Counted from the stretch's first letter, positions 1 through 9,531 are shown. The stretch: DNA of 64,000 nt from Chryseolinea soli (GCF_003589925.1 NZ_CP032382.1:4526001-4590000), one strand, 5' to 3'. Numbers and translations: made by a program. The notes: generated by a model from the letters alone, not told the origin.

Positions 1-2163
1 TTTGTCTTTCCAGAGGCGCAAGTCGTCGAGACGGGCGGCGAAGTCAGCCGGGTAGGCGCCCGTGCCGTCCTGCATGATCGTCAACGGATGGGCTGGGGTG
101 AGTGAGCCTGGGATGAGTGTCATGTCGTAGGAGTCCGGTGCGGGGTCCGACTGATGGAGCAAGCCGTCGAGATACACGTTGAGCTTGGCGTCGCGGTCGA
201 AGGCTACGGCCACAAAGTGCCATTTGCCGTCTTTGAGGTTGGCCGTCTGGTTGTCGTCCGCATCCCAATCCAGCCGGCTACCGTCGCCGTCGGATACGCT
301 CACGGTCCAGTGATGGGCATCCGGCGAATCGGCATCGTCAAGACCGATGATGAAGCCGCGGTTGCCGCCGCTGTCCCAATCCTTGTTGCCGAAGATCACC
401 GGATCGCTGGGCACCGGTGTGGCGGCATCGATCTTCACCCAGAAGGCCACGCTGAAGTTGCCTGTGCCGATGTCCAGCTTTGGATCGAGCGGGAACTGTG
501 CATACGCCTCTGCTGGAAAGTTGGCGACCTTGCCGCGCTCTGCATCGTCGATAAAGGTTGTGGCTACAGTGCCTTTGTCCGTGGCATCGAGGCCGTGACC
601 GGTGGCATCTTTCAAATCACTATCAAAAGGCAAATAGGCATCGGCACCATACGAAAGGTCGTCTTCGGGTTTCGCAGGAACAAATGCATACACCGCAGCA
701 ATTTCTCCGGCGCTCAATGCCTTGCCTTTCCAGATGCGCACATCGTCCAGCCAGGCGGCGAAGTCTTGACCATAATGTCCGGTGCCGTCCTGCATAATGG
801 TAAGCGGCAGACCGGCGTCCATGTTGCCCGTGATCAGCGTAAGGTCTTTGGAGTTTGCCGCGGCATCCGTTTGTTTCAATGCGCCGTCGACGTAGACATT
901 CATCGTGGCCTGACGATCGAAAGCAACGGCCACAAAGTGCCAGGTGCCGTCCACCAGGTTGGGAGCGTCGTTCTTGCTGGCGGCCCAATCCAGGCGAGTG
1001 CCGGCACCGGCGGCGGTGTTCACCTTCCATAAGTCGGACGTCGGGTCATCTGCGTTGTTGAGCGAAACCACAAAGCCGGCGTTGCCACCGCTATCCCAAT
1101 CCTTGTTGCTGATGATCGACGGGTCGCTGCCGGGGATGGTGGTATCATCTATCTTGATCCAAAAGGCAACCGTAAAATCTTCCGTGCTCAAATCGAGCGC
1201 TGGATCCAGCGGAAGCGTTGCGTGTGCCGCCGCCGGGAAGTTGGCCACCATGCCGCGGTCGGCGTCATTGTCGAAGGATGTATGGGCGGTGCCGGCGTCC
1301 GTGGCATTCAAACCGTTGCCGCTGGCGTCGTTCAGGTCACCATCGAAGGGCAGGTACACCGTAGCACCCAACGCTGGGTCTATGTGATAGCCGTTGTCGT
1401 TGAGGTCGGTAACTTCAGCGGCCGTGAGCACGCGGCTGTAGATCAGGATGTCGTCCAGGAAGGCTTCGAAGTCGGAGCCATAGTGACCGGTAGCATCCTG
1501 CATGATGGTGAAGGGCAACGCGTCGGGAGCAAGATCGCCCGGGATCAGCGTCATGTCTTTCGAGCTGGGCGATGCATCGGTTTGTTTTAAAACGCCATCC
1601 ATATAAACGTTCATGGTGCCATCGCGATCGAACGTGACGGCCACAAAGTGCCAGGTGGCATCGACTAAGGTGGCCGCGCCGTTCTGATCTGCCTCCCAAT
1701 CCAACCGTTGGCCATTGTGATCGGAGGCGTTTACTTTCCAGCGGTGACCAGCGGCATCATCGGCGTCGTGAAGCGACACCACGAATCCTGTGTTTCCACC
1801 ACTATCCCAATCTTTGTTCCCGAGAATGGCCGGGTCGCTGGTGGGAATGGTGGTGTTGTCGATCCTGATCCAGAAGGCAACCGAAAAATCGTTGGTACCA
1901 AAATCCAGTTTCGGATCGAGGGGCAGTGTAGCGTGCGCCCCGATGGGGAAGCGCGCTACCGGGCCGCGTTGAGCATCCGCCTCGAACTTCGTGGATTCCG
2001 TGCCGGCATCCGTGGCGTGTAAATTATTGCCACTGGCGTCCTGCAAGTCTGCATCCAGCGGGAGGTAGACGGTTGGCGCTTGCGCCCGGATAAAGCCGCA
2101 GGGAAGGAGCAGGCATATACCGATCGTCAGTAGAATGTTCTTCATATTGGAAATATTTTTCAT
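1..2163 (-). CDS. Secreted multi-LamG (concanavalin A-like) domain protein, 3' end outside the window
   Basis: The reverse strand is open from an ATG at 2163 (in-frame ATG also at 2145) to the window edge, so the C-terminus is missing. The N-terminus is a signal peptide (MKNIL..., hydrophobic core LLTIGICLLL, then FIRAQA). The visible ~720 residues are three consecutive LamG/laminin-G-3 jelly-roll domains of about 235-240 residues. Each contains a WHFVAV-F-RD strand, a 'TIMQD-TG' segment and a 'DD(I/V/L)R(I/L)W/Y' strand; the WHFVAV copies lie near 220, 940 and 1650. Such domains bind carbohydrate or act as surface adhesion modules. It follows a SusC/SusD pair by 24 bp, so it is probably the third gene of that operon and exposed at the surface or secreted. 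The unseen C-terminus may carry a T9SS sorting domain. No catalytic domain is visible. Confidence 0.85.
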   Translation of the reverse strand, partial: MKNISNMKNILLTIGICLLLPCGFIRAQAPTVYLPLDADLQDASGNNLHATDAGTESTKFEADAQRGPVARFPIGAHATLPLDPKLDFGTNDFSVAFWIRIDNTTIPTSDPAILGNKDWDSGGNTGFVVSLHDADDAAGHRWKVNASDHNGQRLDWEADQNGAATLVDATWHFVAVTFDRDGTMNVYMDGVLKQTDASPSSKDMTLIPGDLAPDALPFTIMQDATGHYGSDFEAFLDDILIYSRVLTAAEVTDLNDNGYHIDPALGATVYLPFDGDLNDASGNGLNATDAGTAHTSFDNDADRGMVANFPAAAHATLPLDPALDLSTEDFTVAFWIKIDDTTIPGSDPSIISNKDWDSGGNAGFVVSLNNADDPTSDLWKVNTAAGAGTRLDWAASKNDAPNLVDGTWHFVAVAFDRQATMNVYVDGALKQTDAAANSKDLTLITGNMDAGLPLTIMQDGTGHYGQDFAAWLDDVRIWKGKALSAGEIAAVYAFVPAKPEDDLSYGADAYLPFDSDLKDATGHGLDATDKGTVATTFIDDAERGKVANFPAEAYAQFPLDPKLDIGTGNFSVAFWVKIDAATPVPSDPVIFGNKDWDSGGNRGFIIGLDDADSPDAHHWTVSVSDGDGSRLDWDADDNQTANLKDGKWHFVAVAFDRDAKLNVYLDGLLHQSDPAPDSYDMTLIPGSLTPAHPLTIMQDGTGAYPADFAARLDDLRLWKDK

Positions 2164-2187
2164 GTGGTAATGTTCTGATCGTTAAGC

Positions 2188-3696
2188 TTAGTTCTTATCC
2201 CACCACACACGGGTCTGTGTATTGTCGGGACCTTGAACCGCTACAGCGGCATCATAATTTTCACGGTTCGTGTTCTGCTCCGAGAGCGGATAGATCATGC
2301 GAACCGGCACAAAACCCAGCGAGGCGGGACCGGGTGTGATCGTGGGCACGCCCGTTCTTCTCCATTCCGCCCAGCCTTCAAAGCCGCAGTTGTAAAGGCT
2401 GATCCACTTTTGCAAATGGATCTTGGCGAGTTTCTCTGCTTGCGTGCCGGTGTACGCTACGGTGGCCTGTGTATAATAGGCAGCATCCGGCTGCACGTCT
2501 GCCGCCGTCGGGAAGGTATAGTTTGAAGGAATACGGCTGGCGTAATAATCAAAGTTTGCCTGCATACCCTCCTGATAATACTGCGCTGCGTTGCCTGTGA
2601 TGAAACCGCGCTCGGCGGCTTCGGCCAACGTGAGTTGCTGTTCCGCGTAAGTCAAGATCAGTGTCTGAACGGCCGTCTTCGATGCCAGCGCAGGGTTTGC
2701 TTTAAGGGGTGCCCACAACAAACCGGGCAACGACTGGTTGGTAGGACCACCGTTGTAATTGGCTTCGTCTGCAATGCCATTGGGTACGCCGGCATACTGA
2801 GGATTTGCACCACCTCCGGTAGCAGGCGTAGGTTGCGCGAAAACGTATAAACGCGGATCGTTTAAAGCTGTCAATTGATCGACAAGCGTTTTCGATGCGG
2901 TGCAACCATATCCAAAATCGTTATAGTTGGGAAACTCGTTATTGACCTGGTCGAGGTATTGAAGCGCAGCCTGGTCGCTGTTGCTGGTAAGGAGCGGATA
3001 GCTTGTGGGATTGCTCACGATCTCCGACATCTCCGCGCTGGGATCGACGCGGTCGGAGATGCGCAACAAGCATCTGAGGCGAAGCGCGTTGGCAAACATT
3101 TTCCACCGCATCACATTGCCATTGAAAAGGATATCACCGGTGACCACTTCATTGCTGGTGCTGAGCAGGTCGTTTGCTTGCTTAAGATCTGCAAGAATTC
3201 CCTGGTAGATCGTTTCCTGTGCATCATACTTCGGGAAGTTGATGCCGTCGGTTTTTGCCTTTACCCCTTCGGTATAAGGAATATCACCGTAGATGTCGGT
3301 CATCGAGTGGAACAGGAACGACTTCCATACCAGCGCAATACCCTGATAGTTCTTCAGGTTGCCTGTTACGGAGAGGTTATACATATTCATCACGTCCCTG
3401 AGGCGATCATAGTAGCTCCAGAGGAAATACCCTTCGGCATCCCCGGCCGACCAATCGAATTGACTGACGAACTGATCGGTGGTGTAATCGGCAACGATGT
3501 TACCGCGGTTCCATGATCCATTGAATGAATCGCTCATCGACGAACGGATGATCCCGGGTAGCAACAACGCGGGGTTGGTCAGACTCTCGGGTTGATTCGG
3601 GTTCTTATTGATCTTCTCGAAATCGTTGGTACAACGTGTAGCGCTGAGGTTGAATGCGATCAGCGCTAAAATGAGTTTTATATAGTTTGCTTTCAT
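2188..3696 (-). CDS. SusD/RagB-like outer-membrane nutrient-binding lipoprotein
   Basis: 502 residues of the SusD-like superfamily (SusD/RagB nutrient-binding, SusD-like_2 type). These surface lipoproteins cap the SusC barrel and capture the ligand. The start of the mature protein, 'CTNDFEKINKNPNQPES', is characteristic of the family. The cysteine at about residue 22 is the expected lipidation site, although the preceding residues (S-A-T-R-C) have an unusual Arg at -1 of the lipobox. The helical TPR-like region includes 'TDIYGDIPYTEG' near residue 135, and the C-terminal part has 'EWRRTGVPTI'. It lies 12 bp after the SusC gene and 24 bp before the LamG gene, so the three are probably co-transcribed. 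The substrate is unknown: no glycoside hydrolase is linked. SusD_2 members can also serve peptide or other oligomer uptake. Confidence 0.92.
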   Translation of the reverse strand: MKANYIKLILALIAFNLSATRCTNDFEKINKNPNQPESLTNPALLLPGIIRSSMSDSFNGSWNRGNIVADYTTDQFVSQFDWSAGDAEGYFLWSYYDRLRDVMNMYNLSVTGNLKNYQGIALVWKSFLFHSMTDIYGDIPYTEGVKAKTDGINFPKYDAQETIYQGILADLKQANDLLSTSNEVVTGDILFNGNVMRWKMFANALRLRCLLRISDRVDPSAEMSEIVSNPTSYPLLTSNSDQAALQYLDQVNNEFPNYNDFGYGCTASKTLVDQLTALNDPRLYVFAQPTPATGGGANPQYAGVPNGIADEANYNGGPTNQSLPGLLWAPLKANPALASKTAVQTLILTYAEQQLTLAEAAERGFITGNAAQYYQEGMQANFDYYASRIPSNYTFPTAADVQPDAAYYTQATVAYTGTQAEKLAKIHLQKWISLYNCGFEGWAEWRRTGVPTITPGPASLGFVPVRMIYPLSEQNTNRENYDAAVAVQGPDNTQTRVWWDKN

Positions 3697-3708
3697 GATC
3701 CTTGCAGA

Positions 3709-6700
3709 TTAAAGTTTGAAGCTCAGGTTAAAGCCGTAGCTCTTGGTGGAAGGGAGACTCATGTTCTCGAATCCAGGTGCAAGGCCGCCGCCGGTGGTCG
3801 CCATGGTTCCTTCCGGATCGAAGTCTTTGTTCGAGCTCGGCGTCCAGAGTTTTAGGTTCCGTCCAACCGCCTGTATTCTGACTTCCCTGAATGGGAGCTT
3901 GCCCAGCCATCGTTGCGGAATGGTGTAGCCAAGGGCAACTTCCCTGAGTTTTACAAACGATGCATCGAATACCTGGGCTTCCGAGTTGTGATCGTAATAT
4001 TGTTTGTAGTAAGCGCGTGCGCTTGTGCCATAGATGCCTTCGCTGGCCGTATTGTCCGTGCTGATGCGGTTTTGCTGATAGGTGCCGTCGGGCATTTGCG
4101 CGGCGCCTTCGTGATAATACGGTACTGCGGGATCGTATTCCGTACCCGGTGCGCGCGCCGCTCTTTCAATGGCGGACGCGGCAAGAATACCGGCGCCCAT
4201 GCCTTTGTTGTAGAACCTCGAGACGAATATTCCGCCCTGGCGCATGTCGAACAAGGTGCGCAACGAAATTCCCTTCCATGAAAAGGTGTTGTTGATGTTG
4301 GCGGTCCAATCGGGATTGAAGTTTCCGAGGTAGATCGGGTTTGTGGTCTTGATCGGCACACCGGTGGAATTAATGATGATCTCGCCTTTCATTGGGCCGT
4401 CGTCGGCCACGCGCTCAAAGCCCGGTCCGTAGATGGCGCCCATGCGCTCACCGACTCGGGCTTCGATCGTCGCCTCTTCACCGGGCGCCGTCTGCACGTA
4501 GGCTGGAATGCCGGGAGCAAGCTCGATCACTTTATTGCGGTTACGTGCGAAGTTGAAAGCAAGGTCCCATCGGAATCCATTGTCGAGCATCACGGGCGTT
4601 GTTTTCAGCATGATCTCGATGCCCTTGTTCTGAATCTCACCGGCATTGATCTTGCGGCTGTCGTAACCGCTGGATCCTGCGAGCGTAAGGGGAAGGATCT
4701 GGTTCTTCGAACGCGTATCGTACCGCGTTACATCGAGATCGATCCTGCCTTTGAACAACACGACGTTGATGCCGAGTTCATGAGTATTAACAGATTCAGG
4801 CTTCAATTGCGGGTTTAGCAGCGCGCCGGATTCACCAAGCGACGGTGTATTTCCCCACGTAACGCCCGAGCCATACACTGTATTCAAAGAATAGGGATCG
4901 GTATCCCTCCCAACGTCCGCCCAACCGGCGCGGACTTTGATCTGGTTGATCATTTCCGGAGCATCAAAGAACTCGTTGATCAATGCGCTGGCGGAAACCG
5001 AAGGATAGAAGTAGGAATTGTTTCCCGTGGGTAACGTGCTCGACCAGTCGTTGCGTGCGCTTACATCGAGGAATATTTTGTTGTCGTAGTCGAATTGCGC
5101 GAACGCGTACAAACTGTTCACGCGTCTCTTCGAATTGTATTCATTTCGGTCCAGGGCCGCGGCGTTGTTGGTGAGGTTGTAGATACCCGGCACCGTGAGC
5201 CGCGGAGCCTTTACATCGAGGTAGCGGCTGTCATCGTCGCGGCGGTTGCCGCCAAAAGAGATCGAAGCACCAAACCGTCCTTCTTTTTTCAGGTCATAGC
5301 GAAGCAGGAAGTCTGTATTCATTTCACGCGTATAGATATCGTTTACACGATAAGAACCCAACGGATTGTCAACCGTGCTCCAGGCTTCGCGGAATGTTCG
5401 GTGATCGATCGACCAGTCGGTCGCGGTGCGGATCATGAGACTCAGGTTGTCGGTAAAGTTATAGGTGAGCGCAACGTTGCCGAACACCCTGTCTTTATCT
5501 TGTGTACTGGTATTCTGATATTGATAGAAGAACGGGTTGTTGTGATTTTCACCGTAGTTATACTGGAACTGCTGAATGCCTTCCAGGCCGGGTTGCCAGT
5601 AGTTCCGCAGGCTGTTCATGTTTACCTGGCGCGTCATCCACAGCATGAAATACATCGGCGTATTGCGGCCGTAGCCTTGGTCCGGGCGGTTGCTGCTTTC
5701 CGATTTTACGTAGTTTAACCGTACATCGGCCTTTAATCGCTTGGATACCTGCATCGATGCATTGAGCGCGAGGGTGTTGCGGGTGAGATCGTTGTTGGGC
5801 ACAATACCTTGTTGCTTGTTGTTGGTATAGGAAAGCCGGAAGGTTGATTTCTCGTCACCACCGGTAACCGCCACGTTGTTGAAAACGGTGTGACCGGTCT
5901 GGAAGAAATCTTTTACGTTGTTGGGTTGCGACACCCATGGCGTAGGGATGATGTCTCCACGATTGGGAAGATTGACGTCGCCGCCGCGAAAACCGTTGGT
6001 TGTAGGAGAATCGAACTGTGCCCGCTTGGGGCCATAGTTCAAACGAGGTCCCCAGCTTTCGTCGAATCCGTCCTGGACGCCGTTGGGCATCGCGGTGAGG
6101 TCACCCTGGTAGCCGAAGTTCGATCCTTCGAACTGGCCCGAGTTGCCGCCGCCGAACGCATTCTGAAAACGGGGAAGACGAAGGACGTCTTCGAACGTAG
6201 CACCGGTGTTTACCTGGATGCCTATACCTTGTCCGAGCTTACCTCTTTTCGTTGTGATCATGATCACACCGTTGCCGGCGCGCGAACCATAAAGGGCTGA
6301 TGCAGCGGGACCTTTTAATACGTTTACACTTTCGATGTCGGCGGGGTTTATCTCGGCAGCGCCGTTGCCAAAGTCGGCGCCGGAGGTGTTGTTGATGTCG
6401 TTGTTGATCTGAATACCGTCGATGACGAACAACGGCTGGTTTTTGTTGAAGTCAAGCGACGATTCACCGCGAAGGATCACGCGGGTTGAACTTCCCACGC
6501 CGGCGTTCGAACGAACGTCGAGACCGGCCACTTTGCCCGAAAGCAGGTTGGTGAAGTTGCCGTCTCTGGCTTCGATGAGTTGGCTGCCGGCGACTTCTTG
6601 CGTGGCATAGCCCAACGATTGCTTTTCTCTTTCGATACCCAACGCTGTCACCACCACCTCATCGATCTGCGTGGCGTCCTGCTGTAGGGTTACATCGATG

Positions 6701-7005
6701 CGGGTGCGGCCGTTCACGACGATTTCCTGCGGGGTGTAGCCCACGAAGGTGAACACCAGCGTGCTGGTCGCTTCAGCTACTTCAATGCGGAACGAACCGT
6801 CGGCATTGGTCACCGTGCCCACTTGCGTACCTTTTACGACGATGTTGGCACCGGGAATGCTTTCGCCTGTGGCAGCGTCGTTCACTTTGCCTTCCACCGT
6901 CAACGCGGTTTGCGCATAGACGGATGGCGCATGCCATAGCCCGAAGCTGATCATGGCCAGCATCAGGCCGATGTGGATCTTTTGTGCGTGTAAAAATCTT
7001 TTCAT
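3709..7005 (-). CDS. SusC/RagA-family TonB-dependent outer-membrane receptor (no STN domain)
   Basis: 1098 residues from the ATG at 7005. The open frame extends upstream to 7101, but MKRFLHAQK... gives a clean signal peptide ending SVYAQ, so the shorter start was chosen. Order: signal peptide (1-31), carboxypeptidase-D-like regulatory domain (~34-115; 'VEGKVNDAATGESIPGANI'), TonB-box region ('IDEVVVTALGI', ~120), plug domain ('VIDGIQINNDI', 'ESVNVLKGPAASALYGSRAGNGVI', ~200-265) and a 22-strand-type barrel to the C-terminal 'YGFNLSFKL'. It imports a ligand delivered by the neighbouring SusD using TonB energy. Unlike the two other SusC proteins in this window it lacks the N-terminal STN signalling domain and has no adjacent sigma/anti-sigma pair, so control is likely by another regulator; a palindrome lies at 7074-7088 upstream. 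Confidence 0.95.
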   Translation of the reverse strand: MKRFLHAQKIHIGLMLAMISFGLWHAPSVYAQTALTVEGKVNDAATGESIPGANIVVKGTQVGTVTNADGSFRIEVAEATSTLVFTFVGYTPQEIVVNGRTRIDVTLQQDATQIDEVVVTALGIEREKQSLGYATQEVAGSQLIEARDGNFTNLLSGKVAGLDVRSNAGVGSSTRVILRGESSLDFNKNQPLFVIDGIQINNDINNTSGADFGNGAAEINPADIESVNVLKGPAASALYGSRAGNGVIMITTKRGKLGQGIGIQVNTGATFEDVLRLPRFQNAFGGGNSGQFEGSNFGYQGDLTAMPNGVQDGFDESWGPRLNYGPKRAQFDSPTTNGFRGGDVNLPNRGDIIPTPWVSQPNNVKDFFQTGHTVFNNVAVTGGDEKSTFRLSYTNNKQQGIVPNNDLTRNTLALNASMQVSKRLKADVRLNYVKSESSNRPDQGYGRNTPMYFMLWMTRQVNMNSLRNYWQPGLEGIQQFQYNYGENHNNPFFYQYQNTSTQDKDRVFGNVALTYNFTDNLSLMIRTATDWSIDHRTFREAWSTVDNPLGSYRVNDIYTREMNTDFLLRYDLKKEGRFGASISFGGNRRDDDSRYLDVKAPRLTVPGIYNLTNNAAALDRNEYNSKRRVNSLYAFAQFDYDNKIFLDVSARNDWSSTLPTGNNSYFYPSVSASALINEFFDAPEMINQIKVRAGWADVGRDTDPYSLNTVYGSGVTWGNTPSLGESGALLNPQLKPESVNTHELGINVVLFKGRIDLDVTRYDTRSKNQILPLTLAGSSGYDSRKINAGEIQNKGIEIMLKTTPVMLDNGFRWDLAFNFARNRNKVIELAPGIPAYVQTAPGEEATIEARVGERMGAIYGPGFERVADDGPMKGEIIINSTGVPIKTTNPIYLGNFNPDWTANINNTFSWKGISLRTLFDMRQGGIFVSRFYNKGMGAGILAASAIERAARAPGTEYDPAVPYYHEGAAQMPDGTYQQNRISTDNTASEGIYGTSARAYYKQYYDHNSEAQVFDASFVKLREVALGYTIPQRWLGKLPFREVRIQAVGRNLKLWTPSSNKDFDPEGTMATTGGGLAPGFENMSLPSTKSYGFNLSFKL

Positions 7006-7073
7006 TGTATAAGGATGTAAAATTGGTCCGGATCGGTTGCGGGTTTGCTCCACTAAACCCTGATTCAATAGTT

Positions 7074-7088
7074 GTAAACATTGTTTAC
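7074..7088. promoter_or_regulatory. Operator-like palindrome upstream of susC
   Basis: A perfect inverted repeat GTAAAC-ATT-GTTTAC lies 69-83 nt upstream of the SusC start at 7005. Palindromes of this appearance are typical binding sites of LacI- or similar HTH-type regulators. No such regulator gene is adjacent, so the assignment is inference only. Confidence 0.3.
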
Positions 7089-7282
7089 TTATACTGAACA
7101 TGTACCAAATATTGGAAAATATCTCCGGCGCGGCGTTACGTGAACGTTAACAATCCATTACGCTATACAGAATCGGACCCCGGGAGCATGGGGTGGGCAC
7201 AATAAAAGAATGGCGTCACCGCAGACGGGCGATGCGCTAAAAAGTTAAGAAAGAATCGACGCCCAACGAGGCATCTATACGG

Positions 7283-8644
7283 TTAGCGGACGCCGCTGCT
7301 CGCGACGTCCAGAGCATTTTCAAGAATGGTCAGCGCTTCCGACAATTGCGCGCGCGTGATGATCAGCGGCGGCGAAAGCTGGAGCACGTTGCCCTGCGAA
7401 ACCTTAAAACTCAACCCGTGGTGAAGGCATTCGTACATCACCGTCTCCGCTTCCTGCACCGCCTTCTCTTTTGTCTCACGGTCTTTCACGAGTTCGACAC
7501 CCCACAACAATCCGATGCCGCGCACATCACCGATCAACGGGAACTTTTGTTGCAAGCGCGCCAACTGTTCGCGCATGTAATGGGCGTCGTCGCGCACTTT
7601 CTCGAGGAGATGGTTTTCTTCAATGTATTCCAGCATGGCCAAGGCTGCCACGCTTCCCAGGGGACTTTTTTCAAACGTGAAATGCCCCAGTGAAATTTCC
7701 GCGGCAATGTTGTAGGACTCGCGGGCCACAATGCCCGCCATAGGGATGACGCCCGCGCCGAGGCCTTTGCCCAGGCAAACGATATCCGGTTCGATATCGT
7801 AATGTTCGAACGCAAACATTTCTCCCGTGCGCCCGAAGGCAATGGGAATTTCGTCCAGGATCAGGAGCACGTTGTGGCGTGTGCAGATCTCACGCACTTT
7901 TTTCCAGTACGTCTTCGACGGGATTTGCACGTCGGTGTTGCGTATCGTCTCTATTAAGAAGGCACCGATGTCGCCTTCTTTTTCGATCACATATTCGAGA
8001 TACTCGGCATAGGCCACGTCGTCGTTGCCATTCGCGCTGAAGGGGCCGCGATAAGTGGTGGGAGGAGGGATGCGTTCAACACCCGGCGCGAGTGGACCCA
8101 TGCCTTTGCGGAAATCGCGCTCACCCCCGGCGGCGATGGCATCGAGGGAGGCGCCATGAAAAGAATCCCAAAGCGAAATGATCTTATGCTTGCCGGTCAC
8201 CAGGCGCGCCAGCTTCAGGGCCATGCTGATGGCAGCACTACCCCCAGGGGCAAAGAGCACGCGCTTTAAATCGCCGGGAAACAATGATCCTAATTTTTTA
8301 GCCAGCGCAATCGCGGGAAGGTTCGTATAGCGGCGGGGTGAGAATGCCAGTTGGTCCATTTGGGCTTTCACGCGGTCGAGCACGAAGGCGTTGCCATAGC
8401 CCAACTGGTGGACGTTGTTGCCATGAAAGTCCATATATTCTTTTCCGCGGATGTCGGTCAGATAAATATCGTGACAGGAGGCCAGCACATCCAGACACGG
8501 CGTGGAGAGGGATTGATGCAGGAAATAGCGCGCATCCTCATCCAGGTAGTGTCGCGTTTCGGGGTGTTCGATCACCGCATACCAGGAAGTTCGGGACGCC
8601 GATAAGTTGATATCGCCTTCGGTGCGCTGGGGAGAGCCGCTCAT
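7283..8644 (-). CDS. Class III PLP-dependent aminotransferase-fold enzyme, possibly (R)-1-hydroxy-2-aminoethylphosphonate ammonia-lyase-like
   Basis: 453 residues from the ATG at 8644. A longer open frame reaches 8800, but its extra 52 residues are Arg/Gly/Lys-rich and unlike the family. The class III PLP signature is complete: Asp264-Glu265 ('LILDEIP'), then 'DIVCLGKGLGAG' with the Schiff-base Lys293, plus 'FAPGGSAAIS' (phosphate-binding loop, ~131) and 'GIGLLWGVEL' near the C-terminus. The N-terminal block 'DEDARYFLHQSLSTPCLDVL' and 'MDFHGNNVHQLGYG' recall, from memory of the family, PbfA-type enzymes that deaminate hydroxylated aminoethylphosphonate to phosphonoacetaldehyde. No phosphonate gene (phnX, phnW, transporter) is linked, so the substrate is uncertain; a generic omega-aminotransferase is the alternative. 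It is divergent from an XRE-cupin regulator gene that probably controls it. Confidence 0.8.
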   Translation of the reverse strand: MSGSPQRTEGDINLSASRTSWYAVIEHPETRHYLDEDARYFLHQSLSTPCLDVLASCHDIYLTDIRGKEYMDFHGNNVHQLGYGNAFVLDRVKAQMDQLAFSPRRYTNLPAIALAKKLGSLFPGDLKRVLFAPGGSAAISMALKLARLVTGKHKIISLWDSFHGASLDAIAAGGERDFRKGMGPLAPGVERIPPPTTYRGPFSANGNDDVAYAEYLEYVIEKEGDIGAFLIETIRNTDVQIPSKTYWKKVREICTRHNVLLILDEIPIAFGRTGEMFAFEHYDIEPDIVCLGKGLGAGVIPMAGIVARESYNIAAEISLGHFTFEKSPLGSVAALAMLEYIEENHLLEKVRDDAHYMREQLARLQQKFPLIGDVRGIGLLWGVELVKDRETKEKAVQEAETVMYECLHHGLSFKVSQGNVLQLSPPLIITRAQLSEALTILENALDVASSGVR

Positions 8645-8897
8645 AACTACTAAATAAGTTTTATAAAGACTAAACAAATATCCCTGATTTTCCCGATCCT
8701 TTCCGCCTTTGCCGGGGATTATGTTTTTGTTAAAGGAAACCCGCCGGGCAGCTTTCGGAGTTTCGCCACCGAAAGATCCGGCAACGCCTGGGCGGCCCAA
8801 AAAACAAGATTTTTTAACACGAACATGAACCCTAAGGTGTGGAAGATTGTATTTTGTATTCGCTTAATCCCGCACTTTAACTTATCATTGCGTCTGT

Positions 8898-9476
8898 ATG
8901 CAAGAGGACATATTAATACAGATCAGCAATAAAATAAAGCAAGCCCGGAAATCGAAAAACGCCACCGTACAAGAACTGGCCGATTTGGCCAAGGTGAGCA
9001 AGGGGCTGATTTCACAAGTCGAAAATAGCCGCACGATTCCCTCGCTGCCGGTGCTGTTCTCCATCATCCGCGCCCTGAACCTGGACCTGAACGACTTTTT
9101 TAAAGACGTTACCCTCATGGCGGATGTTCCCAAGGTGATCACCAAAAAGCCGAAGGACTATCAAAAATTCGAAAAGGAAACCACCAAGGGATTTACCTAC
9201 AAAAGGATCCTCACCAAAGAAATTGGCAATCTTCCCATCGACATCGTGCTGTTGGAACTGAAACCCGGCGCCAAACGCAAGGCCTATGTGAAAACGGAAG
9301 CCTATGAATATAAGTACATCATCAAAGGCTCGATCCGCTACACGATCGGCGAAAAAGAATATGTATTGAAGTCCGGCGATTCACTGTTCTTCGACGGCCG
9401 CGAGGAGCACACGTTGGCTAACATCGGAAAATCGACAGCGGAGATGTTGGTGGTGTATTTCTTTATACCCAGCTAG
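8898..9476 (+). CDS. XRE-family transcriptional regulator with C-terminal cupin sensor domain
   Basis: 192 residues. An HTH_3/XRE domain spans about 9-65 ('IKQARKSKNATVQELADLAKVSKGLISQVE' region, with recognition helix 'SKGLISQVEN'). A cupin_2 domain spans about 115-190 ('LKPGAKRKAYVKTEAYEYKYIIKGSIRYTIG', 'LKSGDSLFFDGREEHTLANIG'). This is the widespread XRE-cupin architecture, in which a small molecule, often a substrate of the neighbouring pathway, binds the cupin barrel. It is transcribed away from the PLP-enzyme gene across a 253-bp spacer, the usual layout for a local regulator and its target. Its 3' end is closed by a perfect hairpin at 9496-9524. Confidence 0.93.
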   Translation: MQEDILIQISNKIKQARKSKNATVQELADLAKVSKGLISQVENSRTIPSLPVLFSIIRALNLDLNDFFKDVTLMADVPKVITKKPKDYQKFEKETTKGFTYKRILTKEIGNLPIDIVLLELKPGAKRKAYVKTEAYEYKYIIKGSIRYTIGEKEYVLKSGDSLFFDGREEHTLANIGKSTAEMLVVYFFIPS

Positions 9477-9495
9477 AAAATTCCGTTTAAAAGAA

Positions 9496-9524
9496 ACAGC
9501 ATGACCTGCACGAGGTCATGCTGT
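9496..9524. terminator. Bidirectional intrinsic terminator between convergent genes
   Basis: A perfect 12-bp stem (ACAGCATGACCT / AGGTCATGCTGT) with a 5-nt loop lies 20 bp after the XRE stop and just before the stop of the convergent 691-aa gene. On the minus strand the stem is followed by TTTCTTTTAA and on the plus strand by GTGGTTTCTATTT. The T-tract is better for the minus-strand transcript. Confidence 0.75.
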
Positions 9525-9531
9525 GTGGTTT

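Noticed and set aside
154..1032. Long plus-strand open frame of 292 codons
   Set aside because: It is antisense to the LamG repeats, whose reverse-strand reading gives clear LamG strands and a signal peptide.
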